The notes: generated from the letters alone by a model not told the origin. Positions 33,770 to 45,313 are shown, counted from the stretch's first letter. The stretch is 64,000 nt of DNA from Blasia pusilla (GCA_050084515.1 CM114272.1:2728001-2792000); one strand, 5' to 3'. A program made the numbers and translations.

Positions 33770-34810
33770 TTGCCGGAGAGTCCTACCGTAGTCAGGATGG
33801 AGACTTGGGAGTCAGATATGGGCCCTAAGTTGACGAGAGGAGAGCGGCGCCGGATACACCAGTTCCTTCGGAGTTATAGCAACTCTTTTGTATTTAGTAT
33901 GCATGATTTGGGTATGTTGAAGGATCTACTGATCCGTATTGAGTTGTCGAGTGACACCCTGATCTTCCGACGACCCTATAGGTACACTAACATGGAGAGG
34001 GCTCTGATTCAAAGTAGGAGCCAGGACTTGGCTGGAGCATGACTAGTGGAGATGTCACATGGAGAGTATGCATCTGCCACTATCATGCTCGCCAAGAAGA
34101 ATGTGCATGGGAACTCGACAAATAGACGGATGTGTGGAGATTACCAACCTATCAATCGGCAGATGAAGTCCGATAGGTATGCCATACCCACTCTTGAGGA
34201 GATCTTTGATGCTATTGGGCATGAAAAGGTCTTCAATTCGTTAAATCTTCGAGTCGGATACCATCAGCTGCCTACCAGATTGGAGGACAAGCAGAAGATG
34301 GTATTTTGGGGCATCAATCCTCACAGGAAGGATTGCTTGTACCAATGGCGGTTCTTACCATCTAGGTTAAAGAATGCCTCGGCTGAGTTTCAGAGGATCA
34401 TGGATAGGATCTTGGCACATCTGGATTTTGCTAAGTGTTATATTGATGACATCATAGTCTTTAGAGCCACGATTAAGGAGCATGAGCAACATCAGAGCCG
34501 GTGTTTCGACGATTCCAATCACATGGGCTAAAACTACATCCAAGCAAGTGCAAGTTCTTTTACGATGAGATTGAGTACTTGGGTCATACGATATACCCAT
34601 GTGGTCTTCGTGTGTAGCAGACGAAGGTAGAGGCTATTCCACGCATTCCATGCCCTACACATGTGAGTCGAGTTCATGCATTCATGGGATTGGTAAACTT
34701 CTATCAACGGTACGTCAAGGGTTTTAGCTCGATTGCGAAGCTGCAGACCTTCGTGACCAAGGTGGATCAAGAGTGGCACTAGGGGGATGAGCAGGAGAGA
34801 GTATTTTAGA
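33770..34810 (+). pseudogene. Gypsy reverse transcriptase
   Basis: The N-terminal part (GPKLTRGERRRIHQFLRSY) is followed by a TGA at 34039-34041. The palm then reads MCGDYQPINRQ, RYAIPTLEEIFDAIG, FNSLNLRVGYHQL and FLPSRLKNASAEFQRIMDRI, with the catalytic box CYIDDIIVF at about 34436-34462. The invariant first Asp is changed in LNLRVGYHQL, where gypsy elements usually have Asp-Leu. A frameshift near 34490 and stops at about 34618 and 34780 interrupt the thumb and connection (GLKLHPSKCKFF, AFMGLVNFYQRYVKGF). Confidence 0.82.
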
Positions 34811-35290
34811 TGCTCAAGGACAGATTGACGTCCCCACCCATATTGAGGAGACCGATCAGGAGACATCCTTTCCAATTGTATAACGATTGGAGTATGTTGG
34901 GGCTTGGAGCCGTGCTCACCCAACATTACGATGATGGCAGAGAGTTTTTGGTGGCTTACACTAGTCGCTCAAACAACGTTGTAGAGGCAAAATATTGCTT
35001 GTATGAGGATGAGTGTTTGGCTGTAGTGTGGGTTGTCGCACATTTCAGATGTTATCTATTTGGAAATTCCTTTATCACCATTTGACCCTAAATCCCTTAC
35101 CACCAGTACTAATCATCAGCCACTTAAGTGGTTGATGGAGTCCAACAAGCTTATAGGGGAGCTTGCGAGGTGGGCTCTTTTGTTGCAGGAGTATGACTTC
35201 CAGATATTGCATAGACATGGGACGCTCAACCAAGTCGCAGATGGTTTAAACCATAACCCATGCCCGAGTCAACGAGATGCAACTGGAGCT
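34810..35290 (+). pseudogene. Gypsy RNase H domain
   Basis: The frame at 34810 reads RRHPFQLYNDWSMLGLGAVLTQ, then AYTSRSNNVVEAKYCLYEDECLAVVW and HFRCYLFGNSF. After a shift near 35085 it continues TTSTNHQPLKWLM, GELARWALLLQEYDFQILHRHG and NQVADGLNHNP. This is the usual gypsy RNase H order, including the conserved E in EDECLAVVW and the VADGLN(R/H) motif. The domain removes the RNA template in active elements. Confidence 0.8.
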
Positions 35291-35439
35291 CGTTGGCATG
35301 GTGAGAGTGATGAGGAGTTGGTGCCAAGATGGCATGCGTCAGCTTATTTGGTCTTGTTGGCTATGGAGAGCCAGATTGTTGAGACTTCGATGGCGAGGTC
35401 TGATAGAGAATCCTTAGATCCAGAGGCCAGTGAGGAGAC

Positions 35440-36320
35440 ATGTGGCTGAGATATTCACGACGATGGAGTGGTTTTGGAGTATTTACTTACTGGCAGCGTC
35501 GCCAGCACAGTGGGTGCTACATAGCGGGATCCTACAACAAGCAAGACGGTTTCGTTGGTAGCGGACACGTGTTGCGAGTGTGGGAGGATGGTAGAGTGTG
35601 TGTAGTGCCTTATCCTTTGCAGAGAGCACGTTTGGTGCGTCATGCCCACGAGGAGTTGGGTCATTTTGGAGTGAAGTAGACGTACAACTTGCTCCAAATT
35701 CAGTATTGGTGGCGAGGCATGGAGACTGACGTTCAAAAGTTTGTTGCCAGATGCATGGTGTGTGATCGAGTCCAAGCATTGTTCAATGCTCTAACTCCAC
35801 AGTTGTATCCACTTCCTATCATGGGTTTAGGTTATAGACGGAGTTTAGATTTTGCAGGACCTTTGCCTTTGACGGAGTGCCATAGTCGTTATATGTTGGT
35901 GATGGTTGAGCACTTCTCAAAGTGGATAGAGTTGGTTGCATTGCGTGACAAAGCTAGTGAGGGAGTAGGGTATGCCTTCCTAGATCGAGTGCTCAGTCAT
36001 TATGGTGCACCAGTTGAGGTGTTCATACACCAAGGTACAAAGTTCTACGGGGAGTATAAAGCCTCGTGTGATAAGGCACTGATCGACCATCGCACTACTT
36101 TGCGAGATCATCCTGAGGCGGATGGACTAGCGAAGTGGGATGTGCAGATGGTGAAGAGAGCAATACACAAGTATGGTTTGCAGAGAGGTCACCTAGGAGA
36201 TTGGGACCTGCAGTTTCTGTGGTTGGCGATGGTATATAGATTGAGCACGCATGCATCCATCCTTAAAGACTTTCTCACCGAACTTGCTTTTGTATGGCCG
36301 AGAGTCAGGTTTATCTGCGG
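35440..36320 (+). pseudogene. Gypsy integrase, catalytic Asp changed
   Basis: The HHCC zinc-binding part is readable across one TAG at about 35677 (HEELGHFGVK, then WWRGMETDVQKFVARCMVCDR). The core begins near RSLDFAGPLPLTE (first Asp) and HSRYMLVMVEHFSKWIEL. The second catalytic position reads VFIHQGTKF, with His where the DDE signature needs Asp, so this integrase would be inactive even if open. Downstream LADGLA...MVKRAIHKYGL corresponds to the Glu helix, also altered (EADGLAKWDVQ). The tail resembles the usual WLAMVYRLSTHAS segment. Confidence 0.8.
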
Positions 36321-36409
36321 CCACTCATTGAGATGTTGGTGAGGTGTTGAATCTTGATGACCTCGATGTATGGATGAAGCATGTTCTCATAGGGCTGAAC
36401 TACTTTGGA

Positions 36410-36765
36410 GAGTGATGTCCATGGGCCCATGAATCCCGTCCACATCCATCCCCGAGGCACATAGCTGCTGTTTATCATTGAAGGAACACTCAACATGAGA
36501 CATGAGCTCACCCGTGCCCAAGCTTTTCACGCAGATTCTGAAGGCCGGAGACTTGTTCGTTTTCCCGAAGGGTTTGGTCCATTTCCAGATCAACTACGAC
36601 ACCTACACCACCGTCAAGGCAGTGGCGGCATTCAGCAGCTCCAACCCGGGTCTCGTGAAACTTCCCGTCACTCTTTTCGGCACCGGTATCTCACCTGGAG
36701 TGCTTGCAAAATCATTCGGGGTGTCTGCCAATGTAATCGCAAAGCTAACGAAAGCTCAAGGGTAG
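36410..36765 (+). pseudogene. Germin-like protein, 5'-truncated pseudogene
   Basis: GLP homology begins at about 36425, inside cupin motif 1 (NPVHIHPRGT), directly after retrotransposon sequence. A TAG replaces the Glu metal-ligand codon (36462-36464), and a deletion and frameshift remove the GLLDTSS segment. From 36502 the frame is open and normal to the stop at 36765, with motif 2 intact (FPKGLVHFQINYD). An AATAAA is retained at 36975-36980. The sequence is close to the minus-strand gene at 38390, with which it forms a convergent pair, and the 5' half was probably lost when gypsy DNA inserted or recombined here. Confidence 0.85.
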
Positions 36766-38389
36766 TTCGAATATTGAAGTGTCTAGTGTAAGTAAGCATC
36801 CATTATTCTTTGCAGAGGGAGAGGGAACCCAAAGCGTAGAAGAGTACTACAAACCGGGAAATGTTGCTAATCAGTTGATTCTATCGAGAAGCACAGTCTA
36901 GGTCTGCTTCCAGATGCTCAAGGCAATATTCCCCTCGTCGATGGGATAACCATCGTACTTCTGCCTTGTAATTAAATAAATTTGAGACACGCTTCAAATT
37001 ATTGCACGTCTTCAGACCCTTCTTAAAATGCGGATATCTGCTGGATCCCACTCGCGATGGATTCCAAATGCAAATTATATGCAGTACCCGATATGCATCG
37101 GTGGCATCCCACGAACACCAAATGGAAAAAATAAGGTTCTCCGAGGTACTTTAAATCTTGTATATTCTAATCATCCACCTTCGCTCGCGTCAATCAGGAC
37201 CATGTCGAGAAAGTACTGGGATAATTTCTGCCCAATCCCGTTGGGTTTACCACCAATCCGTGTAAGTTTGTAGATCTCAGTTCCCCGCCAGTCCACAAAA
37301 TCTCGTCTGGATATATACGTATATATATAAACTTCGTGGTTTTGCAGTACAGTAATCGATCATCCCTCTCCAAAACTCCCTCAGGAGTATAATCTGTGCA
37401 AGCTATCCTTAGATTCGTAAGTGCTGAATCGATCACATCCCGCCAGAGCTAACTAAACACGCGTGAGACGTTCGTACCAGAACCCTTAATCGGTCTTCCC
37501 GGGTAGCTCCATACAAGGGAATGTTCAATGAATACTGGGAGACTCACAGATAGGGGCGCCCATCCAGACGCGTGATCACATAGAAAAATCTAACATCCTC
37601 GTCAAATCGGGTTTTCTAACCCCGGTTTCGAGATGAATGATATACGGAGTTTTAGAAGGTTTTATTTTCTTTACCGTGCATTCGGTTTTCTTGAATTAAA
37701 TGGTTTCGAGATTTTGTAGAAGAGTCTTTTAGAACTCGTGATAATTCACAAATTGTATTGTCTGAGCATCCACGTTTAGAATGAGAGGATCATTTTACCA
37801 TTGAGGATCCGTCGTTCATTCATCATACGTCCAATCGCACGGAAACTCCCGTGTCCATGATGTTTGAATAATTCATATTCCCTGTAGCGTAAGTCGGGAC
37901 CAGGCCCTTGTTCGCAAGTATCTTTCATTTCGCTCGGTGTCATCTCTTGAATGAACTTTCAACATCATAACAGGTTGAACCGTGAATATCGAAGCGAGAG
38001 ATACTTTAGAAGTGTATCTCTCGACGAGATCTTTAAGCACTCACCATCCAGTGCTGGCTCATCATCCGTACCCCAATAGGAACTTATGAGCCCTCCAAGA
38101 TGCAACATATAATGTGTGAAACCCAAGATCGATAGCACATATGCAAGATTGAATTTGGAGCTAGTCCATTTAGTATCTCGTAGATAGCATAGAGAATTCC
38201 AATGAGAAACCTTTATAAATGGGAGAGAAATGGAATTCCAATAAGGAAATCTTTATAAATGGGAGAGATATCCCTCCCACTGTAGATATCCACGTCTATC
38301 ATAGCCAAGAGCAACAACCAAATTAAATTAACTGTGGACTTCAGCGAAAATTTGCCAGAATTTAGCTATTACTCAGGCACGTTTGGAGT
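36766..38389. other. Spacer of the third convergent GLP pair
   Basis: No gene is seen. It contains the conserved downstream block at 37347-37377 and an alternating purine-pyrimidine tract (ATATATACGTATATATAT, about 37311-37329). Confidence 0.5.
37347..37377 (+). other. Conserved noncoding block downstream of a GLP (copy 2)
   Basis: Same block as at 789-818 (AGTAATCGATCATCCCTCTCC), about 580 bp after the pseudogene stop at 36765. Confidence 0.55.
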
Positions 38390-39067
38390 TTACCCTGTAA
38401 GTACATGTCCGCGAACGGCACATAAAACAGCTCTCAGGCTACGCCTGAACTTGAGCTTTGTAAGCTTCGCGATGACTTGGGGAGACACCCCGAAGGATTT
38501 CGCAAGTACTGCAGGGGAGATTCCGGTGCCGAAAAGGGTGACGGGAAGTTTTACGAGACCCGGGTTGGAGCTGCTGAATGCCGCCACTGCCTTGACGGTG
38601 GTGTAGGTGTCATAGTTGATCTGGAAATGGACCAAACCCTTCGGGAAAACGAACAAGTCTCCGGCCTTCAAAATCTGCGTGAAAAGCTTGGGCACGGGTG
38701 AGCTCGTGTCCAGAAGCCCGACGGCGAGTGTTCCTTCGATGATAAACAGCAGCTCTGTGCCTCGGGGATGGATGTGAACGGGATTCACGGTCCCTGGTGG
38801 AAACTGGAGCAGCGCGGAGGACACGCCGAGTCCGGTGAGCGCCGGGAACTTCCCCACATTGACAGGGGTGACGGTGGCGAAGGCCCCTGCATCGGGTGTC
38901 ACCTTCCGAAGCAGAGTGTTGGTGAAGAAGCTACCATTGATATTCGCTAGTGTCTCGTTCGGAGGCACGAAGAAATCCGTGGTGAGTTCGGGATCTGAGG
39001 CGCGGACCACCACAACCAAAGCAGCAGCAAATAGAGCTACCGCGACTACAAACATCGTGCGACCCAT
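38390..39067 (-). CDS. Germin-like protein with frameshifted C-terminal tail
   Basis: This intronless minus-strand gene encodes 225 residues. Signal peptide residues 1-23 end VVRA. Sequons N37-E-T and N44-G-S are present, metal ligands H98, H100, E105 and H147 are intact, and the cupin domain has no Cys. The family normally ends AKLTKAQVQA at about residue 209. Here one A is missing from the run in ACAAAAGCTC (near 38457-38460), so the frame changes to LKFRRSLRAVLC... and runs about 16 residues longer. The core fold should be unaffected, but the tail is basic and contains the only Cys. A TATA-like box (TACTTAAG) lies 222 bp upstream at 39289-39296. The gene is the partner of the pseudogene at 36410. 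Confidence 0.88.
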   Translation of the reverse strand: MGRTMFVVAVALFAAALVVVVRASDPELTTDFFVPPNETLANINGSFFTNTLLRKVTPDAGAFATVTPVNVGKFPALTGLGVSSALLQFPPGTVNPVHIHPRGTELLFIIEGTLAVGLLDTSSPVPKLFTQILKAGDLFVFPKGLVHFQINYDTYTTVKAVAAFSSSNPGLVKLPVTLFGTGISPAVLAKSFGVSPQVIAKLTKLKFRRSLRAVLCAVRGHVLTG

Positions 39068-39288
39068 CGTTCGTCGGATGATATTCTTGCAATTTTAGGA
39101 ATGTCACCTAGGGGCCTCCGATTGCAGTCCAGAAACGAAAGATGTCGAATGAAGCTTTCTAGTCCAAAAACTTATATCGATGTAAAGCAGTGAAGGTCGG
39201 AACAAACTAACAGAGTATCGGAGGGGCACGCTCACTAAGCCGACGGACAGCAATCTTCGAATGACGGATTTCCTGTCAGTAACGAACG

Positions 39289-39296
39289 CTTAAGTA
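39289..39296 (-). promoter_or_regulatory. TATA-like box (TACTTAAG) of the GLP at 38390-39067
   Basis: On the minus strand it reads GGTGAGTACTTAAGCG, matching the box of the other GLP promoters in sequence and rough distance to the ATG. Confidence 0.5.
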
Positions 39297-39879
39297 CTCA
39301 CCCCGGGCGAATTGACATGGTCATGAGTTGGAGGCTCTCACGGTCGGATTGAGCGGCTTCAAACGCGTGTACTTGAAGAATAGCCGTCACTATTTATTGC
39401 GGACTCGGTCATCGGACCTTGACTAAACTGGCGTGTACTTCTGCCCCATCGTATCACCTGGAATTGCGCCACAACGACAAAAGCACAGTTCTCACCCTAA
39501 ACCCTCAACAGCCAACATACAGGCAGGAACGAGCTCACTACGAAATCCGGTAAAGCAGACTCCACCTCGTGTCTTTCGATAGATGAGGGTCAGAACTTCC
39601 TTCCCTCAGATCTAAAAATTCTCGTACTTGAAATTCCAAAATTTTGTGCTCCTGATTTCGTGAACACAAACCCGATTGACTACGGAATCGGGCCTGCTTT
39701 AGAGAACTGCATTCAGAGAAATTTCTCTTGGGATTTCGGGACTTGCGGTCCTTTCTTACCTATCCACGCGTCCATCACCGTTTCAATTTTTTTTAAAGTG
39801 TGGAAAAAATTTAGGACAGAAAAATTCTGTTTTTACATATATTAGTACATATTACTACATACTAGTAGGATGTAACTAA

Positions 39880-42800
39880 TTAATGTCTTCCCTTCCGGAG
39901 TATGAGACAGGAAACAAAGATGCACTTCGATAAAAACGAGTGATGGAAAACCCATCGGAAGTACAAAAGAGGGGGACTCAAAGAGTCAAAACCTGAAGGC
40001 CACAACACGACCAGAAAAGGAAGAAGGGGGCATTCCCCTCTAACAACAGTAGAGACAATCTCAACAACAACAAGAGAGCTATGACTACTACTAAGTGGGC
40101 CTCTAGCGCCGGCGTCTCCCACAGCCTGAGCCCGCCGCAAAATCCCATTAGCCTGGGCACGCTGCAACGCTATGGAGACCCGCTGCCTACAATACAGAAT
40201 CGCAGTAGCTAAGGACAACCCATTTCTCGAGTGGAGATGATGGGCGCGATCCGTGAACAGTCGAACCTCTCCCCCATAGCCCCATACATCTCTATGGCCG
40301 AGGGGATGAAGATGTGTCCCTCGTGTAGTCGATCAGTAGATATGTCTTCTTCGCCGCGCCGCCGCCGCCGCTCCTTGTAGCATTCGCCCTTGGGCCACCA
40401 CTTGGGCTCGACCGCCTCCCGCGTAGGATCTGTGACTATCACGTCCGCCACAACCACCTCAGCCTCACGTGTCATGTAGAGATCGGCACGAATGAGGGAA
40501 TCCCGCATGGAGTAGTGCCTCTCTCTGCACATGGAAGCCACTCTCCCGAGCAATACGAACATGATATCCCGACTTTGCATCGTGAGTGGCTATCCTCTCA
40601 CCCCTTAATCGACAGCGTGCCAAATGCACACCAAGTGGATCCAGGCTCGGCGACACTCGTAGTGTGTCGAACCAACCACCGATGGTTGGGGAGGCCCAAA
40701 GCGGAACCGCATCATTTGTGGTATAGGTAAGTGGTGCGACACGGAAAGCTGGAGAAGGGGCGCCCCTACCCATGAGCCTGCCCCTTTCCGGAGCAAGAGC
40801 GAATCACGGGCCCTAACCTCCATGGGGATATTCCCGTCGGACATAGTGCCTCTAAAACTGCCTCAAAGTGGGCTTCCATCAAGGAAGATTGGAGCCTAGA
40901 CTCGACCGGAGGTAACTAAGGAGGAGAAAGTGGAGAGAACGGCTCTGGCCTCAACTCGAAAGGAATCTCTACAAGTGTGAGTGAAGGCGAAGTGGGAAAG
41001 AGCCATCCTCGACCTAGGAGACGTAGTGTAGAAGGAGCGGTCTATCTCTAACCAAAAATGGGGAGCAAAGGAGGGGTGCCACTATGGCCCAACTCCCTAA
41101 AAAAAGCGGAGGGCGCCACTAACTCGGTCGAGAGAAGACCTACTCCACCAAAAGAAATCGGCCAAGAGGCCTGTCTCTCACGAGCTAACTCCCCATGGGG
41201 CACTCTAAGGAGCCGGGTCCTAGAAGATCCCAAACACACTGCATGAGCTTCCTATCAAAGGATCTATATAGGGAAGAAAGATGACTAGATGTCCGCAGTT
41301 CTAGTGAGGTAACCAGGTCTCACGAGCAAAACAAGAAGAGAGAATGCCGAAGGCGACTTGAGGGTCACCAATCCTCGTAAGATCATCAACGTGGAGAAGA
41401 TCCTCGGTAAAGAGCCGCCACGAAAGTCGATACAAAGTCCTGGCCCGAGCGGTACTCCCAAGACTCGAAGCCCTCCGACAGTCGCAAGAAGCCGTCGGGT
41501 AAATGTAGATCATCACGTAGGCCTAATGGAGACCAAGCCTTGCACTTCCCCACCTTCACCGCCAGGCCGACACGTGCCAAACGTGGCTTTGAAAAGTGCT
41601 CGAATGCGGGACAACCAGATCTCGGGACCAACAATATGAGTATCATCGCCGTGAAGGGAACATGCAACCCGGGAAAGCCTCCACCGTGAGAAAGAACCGC
41701 TCGGTAATGAGCCACAAAGCAAACAACGCGCCACCCGAGAGGGTCACCCGACGAGTCCCGTGTAGAGACTCCAAGACCGTGACCTCCTCCTCGAATCGAC
41801 CATGGTGGAAATAGAGGGCCGAAGGGGCCCCATAAAAAGCCTGCACAAAGGGAATGAGGCTCGCCATGGGGCCATCCGCGTCCCTCAACTCGTGAATATA
41901 GTAGCCCGAGATACTTGAGTTGAAGGCGTTCTCCACGCCCACTTGGAGAACCACCCACTCTGGATGTACATCTAGACAAGCCCTCAAACCTAAGGCAACC
42001 GTCTCACATCCGGTGGCGTGGCAACTCCAAATCAAAAGTGCGGACTCGGATGTGGATCGAAAGCCTCACGGAATTGCAAAGCGAGAGTACGACTCACCAA
42101 CCGCAAGAGCACCTCACCTATGGCAATCGGACGGATACCACCACCCCCTTGACAACGCCAAAAGTCGCCCCGCCCCTAATACTTGGGCCCCATGCTGTTG
42201 GCACTCTCCCGAGCTAGGTGAGAGGCAACTGAAGCAAACTTCGAGAAGCCGCTAGCGGTGTCCTCGGAAGAAAGCAATCACGAAGGTGTTCGTACATCAT
42301 ACAGACAAACCTCCGGCCGCAATCCTCGGAGAACGCCCGAGTGCCCGTACAAAGAGGGACGGGTCAAGGCATATAGCCGTGTCGGTGGAAGTCACGTGCA
42401 AAAGCCGGAATGTCAACCGATGGGAGGATGTAGCCTCGGAGGGCATCGATGGTAACGATTGAAGCGAGCCATGTCCATCGGGCGAAGAGCACGTGCGGCT
42501 CGCGAGTACTCACAGGCTCGCCTAGTGTCCTACATCGCCGCAACCTGGCCGCTCCAGGATCGTGCACGGGAAACCAGGTGAACTACTTCCTCCGCGAATG
42601 CCACAAACTCACTCTGCAGAGACTCCCAATCACCTCCTCGAAGCGTCTCGGGCGTGCTATAACCTCTCTATGACCGGCCTTCCCTCCCGAGTGTAACGAA
42701 GACACCATCGTGGAAGGAGAAGTAGTAGGTACCACGAGAGCTCATCCATAGGATCAAGGGCGATCCTAGCGAGGGGAAGGAGGAATGCGTGGCGGAGGTC

Positions 42801-43260
42801 GTCCCGAATAGCATGGGGATCCTATGAAACAACCTCGGCAGGGAAAACGGGTCTCGAAGAGACCTATAATCTTGCCACTGGTGGGACCTCAACCACTCCC
42901 ATGCCTCGGGAGGGGGCGATGATGATGGGAAGCACCGGAGAGCATCCATGGTCGGCGGGAGGGACCACCCATCCAAATCTATCAAAGTCAGGATGTTTAG
43001 CCGCTAAGTGGTTCGAATTCTAAGCAGTGAAGAATTCGGGACAACATGGGCATTTAGTATCCCGACTAGACGACCCACGGGTCCCCACACGGGGAGCCAA
43101 TGCGGGTCGAGGCATGGATGCAACTCACCAAGAAGAGGATATGGCCCCCTCCAATAAAATCGTGCGACAATCCCCCGTCAATAACAGTCCTGTCATCCCC
43201 ATTCGAACGAGCGGTCCTGGCAAACCACTCTCTTCCCGTCCATGGTAATGCTCCCTCTAA
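39880..43260 (-). mobile_element. GC-rich non-LTR retrotransposon remnant
   Basis: A GC-rich block sits between AT-richer GLP spacers. The minus strand carries a decayed reverse transcriptase (about 41500-42050) with further fragments of reading frame upstream (to about 43000) and downstream (to about 39900). No LTRs are seen. The AT-rich run near 39790-39860 would be at the 3' side. Terminal duplications were not found. Confidence 0.6.
41500..42050 (-). pseudogene. Non-LTR-type reverse transcriptase core, broken
   Basis: The minus-strand frame from 42035 reads GCETVALGLRACLDVHPEWV, then VLQVGVENAFNSSISG (the usual VDVxNAFNS, with the first catalytic Asp changed to Gly), PMASLIPFVQAFYGAPSALYF, and SLHGTRRVTLSGGALFAL (from GTRQGDPLGGALFAL). 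The catalytic box appears in another frame as SLHGDDTHIVGP (about 41625-41660; usual YADDTHIVG). At least two frameshifts separate these pieces. The family within non-LTR elements could not be fixed. Confidence 0.72.
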
Positions 43261-44514
43261 CATAAACTCTCACCTACCAACATCACCTAGGACTTCTAGT
43301 CCCAACCCCCTCCCAAAAATAAACTCATGAATACGTAGAGTTGCTAAGAGTGTGAAAAGATCATGGGCCCTTCAAGATAAAATAGATGAGAAGAAAAGTG
43401 TATGTACGGGAAGGGTAACAAATACAAACGAGAATCGAACCAAAATGAGAAGCACATACGACAAATACGACAAACAAGAAAGGACTTGGGAAAGGAGGGG
43501 AAGGGTGGGTGAATAGAGGACGTTACCTTAGGAAATTTCTCCAAATGACAATAAGCTAAACCCTAATATTCACATTTGGAACCCTAATATGAACCGAATT
43601 CTAAAAAGATGAATAAAAATAAAAATAGTTCACGCCATGCAGCAAGGTCCGGATCAAAACGAAGCTCTCGTCACGCTCTCCGTTTCGACATGTAGCACGT
43701 CTCTTTTCGTCCCCTACGCCCTCCGTCCTTCCTCCCGCCGTCCCAATCCATGCCTCTTGCCGTCCCCGCCCAAAATCGCTGCTCCGTTCCATTCCGCGTA
43801 TTGATGAACAGGTAGAATGCTCAAAGCTCTTGCGCTACCATGACGTCACCTGAGTGGGCCCCCCTAAAATCTAACTTTAAAGAGCATGCAACTGTTACGC
43901 GCCTCGCTATGGCCGTCCATGCCCCCAGGCCACCTCCAATTCAAACGTAACGTCCCACGCGTTCTCCATACATTCTAATCGCTGGATTCATCGGAGGGTC
44001 GGAATGTTAGTTAACACTGGAACTAGCGCGGAACTGAATTGACGCATGCTAGCTTTACCGAGTAGGAAAATGGAGATCCGGACAAACTTCACCAGTTGCA
44101 ACTTCATCGTCTGAGAAGGGATGTTGCATATAAATTCAACTTTTTTTAGTTGTTAAGTTGTCAAGTTGCTAGTGTATGTATTCAATTCAAATCACTCTCG
44201 CGGTTTTCTTAATCTTAAGAAATTGTAATTCTCTATTCATTTAACGTATCGGAGATGTCGGTCGGGATTTCAGCCGGTGATGTGTCTCGGCCTCCCCGGT
44301 TCTACGTGGCCGTCCGCTGATATAGGGACCGTAGTCTTCGCTCGCGGGCACATTCTCTCAATCCTCCTCCTGCCACGTCTTACGTGGCTGGAAGGCGGAG
44401 TCCGTAGTAGTTCGGACCAGCTATTTTAGTCACAGCCAGATTGGGACGCACGTTAGGAGCCTCGCGACCCGGCTAGGACGAGTTCCAGGCGACGACTATG
44501 TCAGCCCAGAGGAG
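43261..44514. other. Upstream region of the GLP at 44690
   Basis: No gene is seen. Low-complexity purine-rich DNA lies at about 43370-43510; the proximal 400 bp resemble the upstream regions of the other GLPs. Confidence 0.45.
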
Positions 44515-44522
44515 TATTTAAG
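44515..44522 (+). promoter_or_regulatory. TATA-like box (TATTTAAG) of the GLP at 44690
   Basis: AGGAGTATTTAAGCCGTCG lies 175 bp before the ATG, nearly the same as at 3491-3510. Confidence 0.6.
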
Positions 44523-44689
44523 CCGTCGTTGTTTTAGAGACAAACATCCCTATCCTGCTCGCGATCGCACTTCCTCATACGCTGGTTTCTCTCCAATTTC
44601 GACTCGAACGTGTCGATCGTTAGCTTTTGCGACTGCAATCGAGGCGGCTCGGTGCTGGACGTCTTTAGATTCCTCAAACTACAGGGACC

Positions 44690-45313
44690 ATGGGCCGCAA
44701 CATGTCTGGCATCGGGGTAGCTCTATTTGTCGCAGCTCTGATTGTGGTGGTCCGTGCCTCCGATCCCGAACTCACCACGGATTTCTTCGTGCCTCCCAAC
44801 GAGACACTAGCGAATATCAACGGCAGCTTCTTCACCAGCACTCTGCTACGGAAGGTGACACCCGATGCTGGGGCCTTCGCCACCGTCACTCCTGTCAATG
44901 TGGGGAAGTTCCCAGCGCTCACCGGACTTGGCGTGTCTTCTGCGCTGCTCCAGTTTCCCCCAGGGACCGTAAACCCGGTCCACACTCATCCCCGAGGGAC
45001 AGAGCTGCTGTTCATCATCGAAGGAACGCTCACCGTCGGGCTTCTGGACACGAGCTCCCCCGTGCCCAAGCTTTTCACGCAGATTTTGAAGGCAGGAGAC
45101 TTGTTCGTTTTCCCGAAGGGTTTGGTCCATTTCCAGATCAACGAGGACGCCTACACCACCGTGAAGGCTGTGGCGGCATTCAGCAGCTCCAATCCGGGTC
45201 TAGTGAAACTTCCAGTCACCCTCTTCGGCACCGGAATATCAAAAGTAGTACTTGCGAAATCATTCGGGGTATCTCCCGATGTCATCGCAAAGCTCACAAA
45301 AGCTCAGGCGTAG
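44690..45313 (+). CDS. Germin-like protein (secreted single-cupin metalloprotein)
   Basis: This intronless gene encodes 207 residues. The signal peptide (residues 1-23, ending VVRA) starts MGRNMSGIGVALFVAAL, less like its relatives at positions 4-9. Sequons are N37-E-T and N44-G-S. Metal ligands H98, H100 and E105 lie in VHTHPRGTE, with H147 in FPKGLVHFQIN. The domain has no Cys. An AATAAA lies at 45518-45523, about 205 bp after the stop, and the TATA-like box lies at 44515. No minus-strand GLP partner follows, so unlike the pairs this copy stands alone. Its downstream conserved block is at 45879-45909. The specific activity is not predictable. Confidence 0.93.
   Translation: MGRNMSGIGVALFVAALIVVVRASDPELTTDFFVPPNETLANINGSFFTSTLLRKVTPDAGAFATVTPVNVGKFPALTGLGVSSALLQFPPGTVNPVHTHPRGTELLFIIEGTLTVGLLDTSSPVPKLFTQILKAGDLFVFPKGLVHFQINEDAYTTVKAVAAFSSSNPGLVKLPVTLFGTGISKVVLAKSFGVSPDVIAKLTKAQA

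Larger units (their letters stand above)
33640..36340 (+). mobile_element. Ty3/gypsy retrotransposon remnant 3 (RT, RNase H, integrase)
   Basis: The 3' half of a gypsy pol gene is closely related to remnant 2 in the reverse transcriptase. It starts upstream of the RT and ends after the integrase core, adjoining a truncated GLP at about 36410. There is no chromodomain, polypurine tract or 3' LTR that I can identify. Several stops and shifts are present. Confidence 0.75.
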
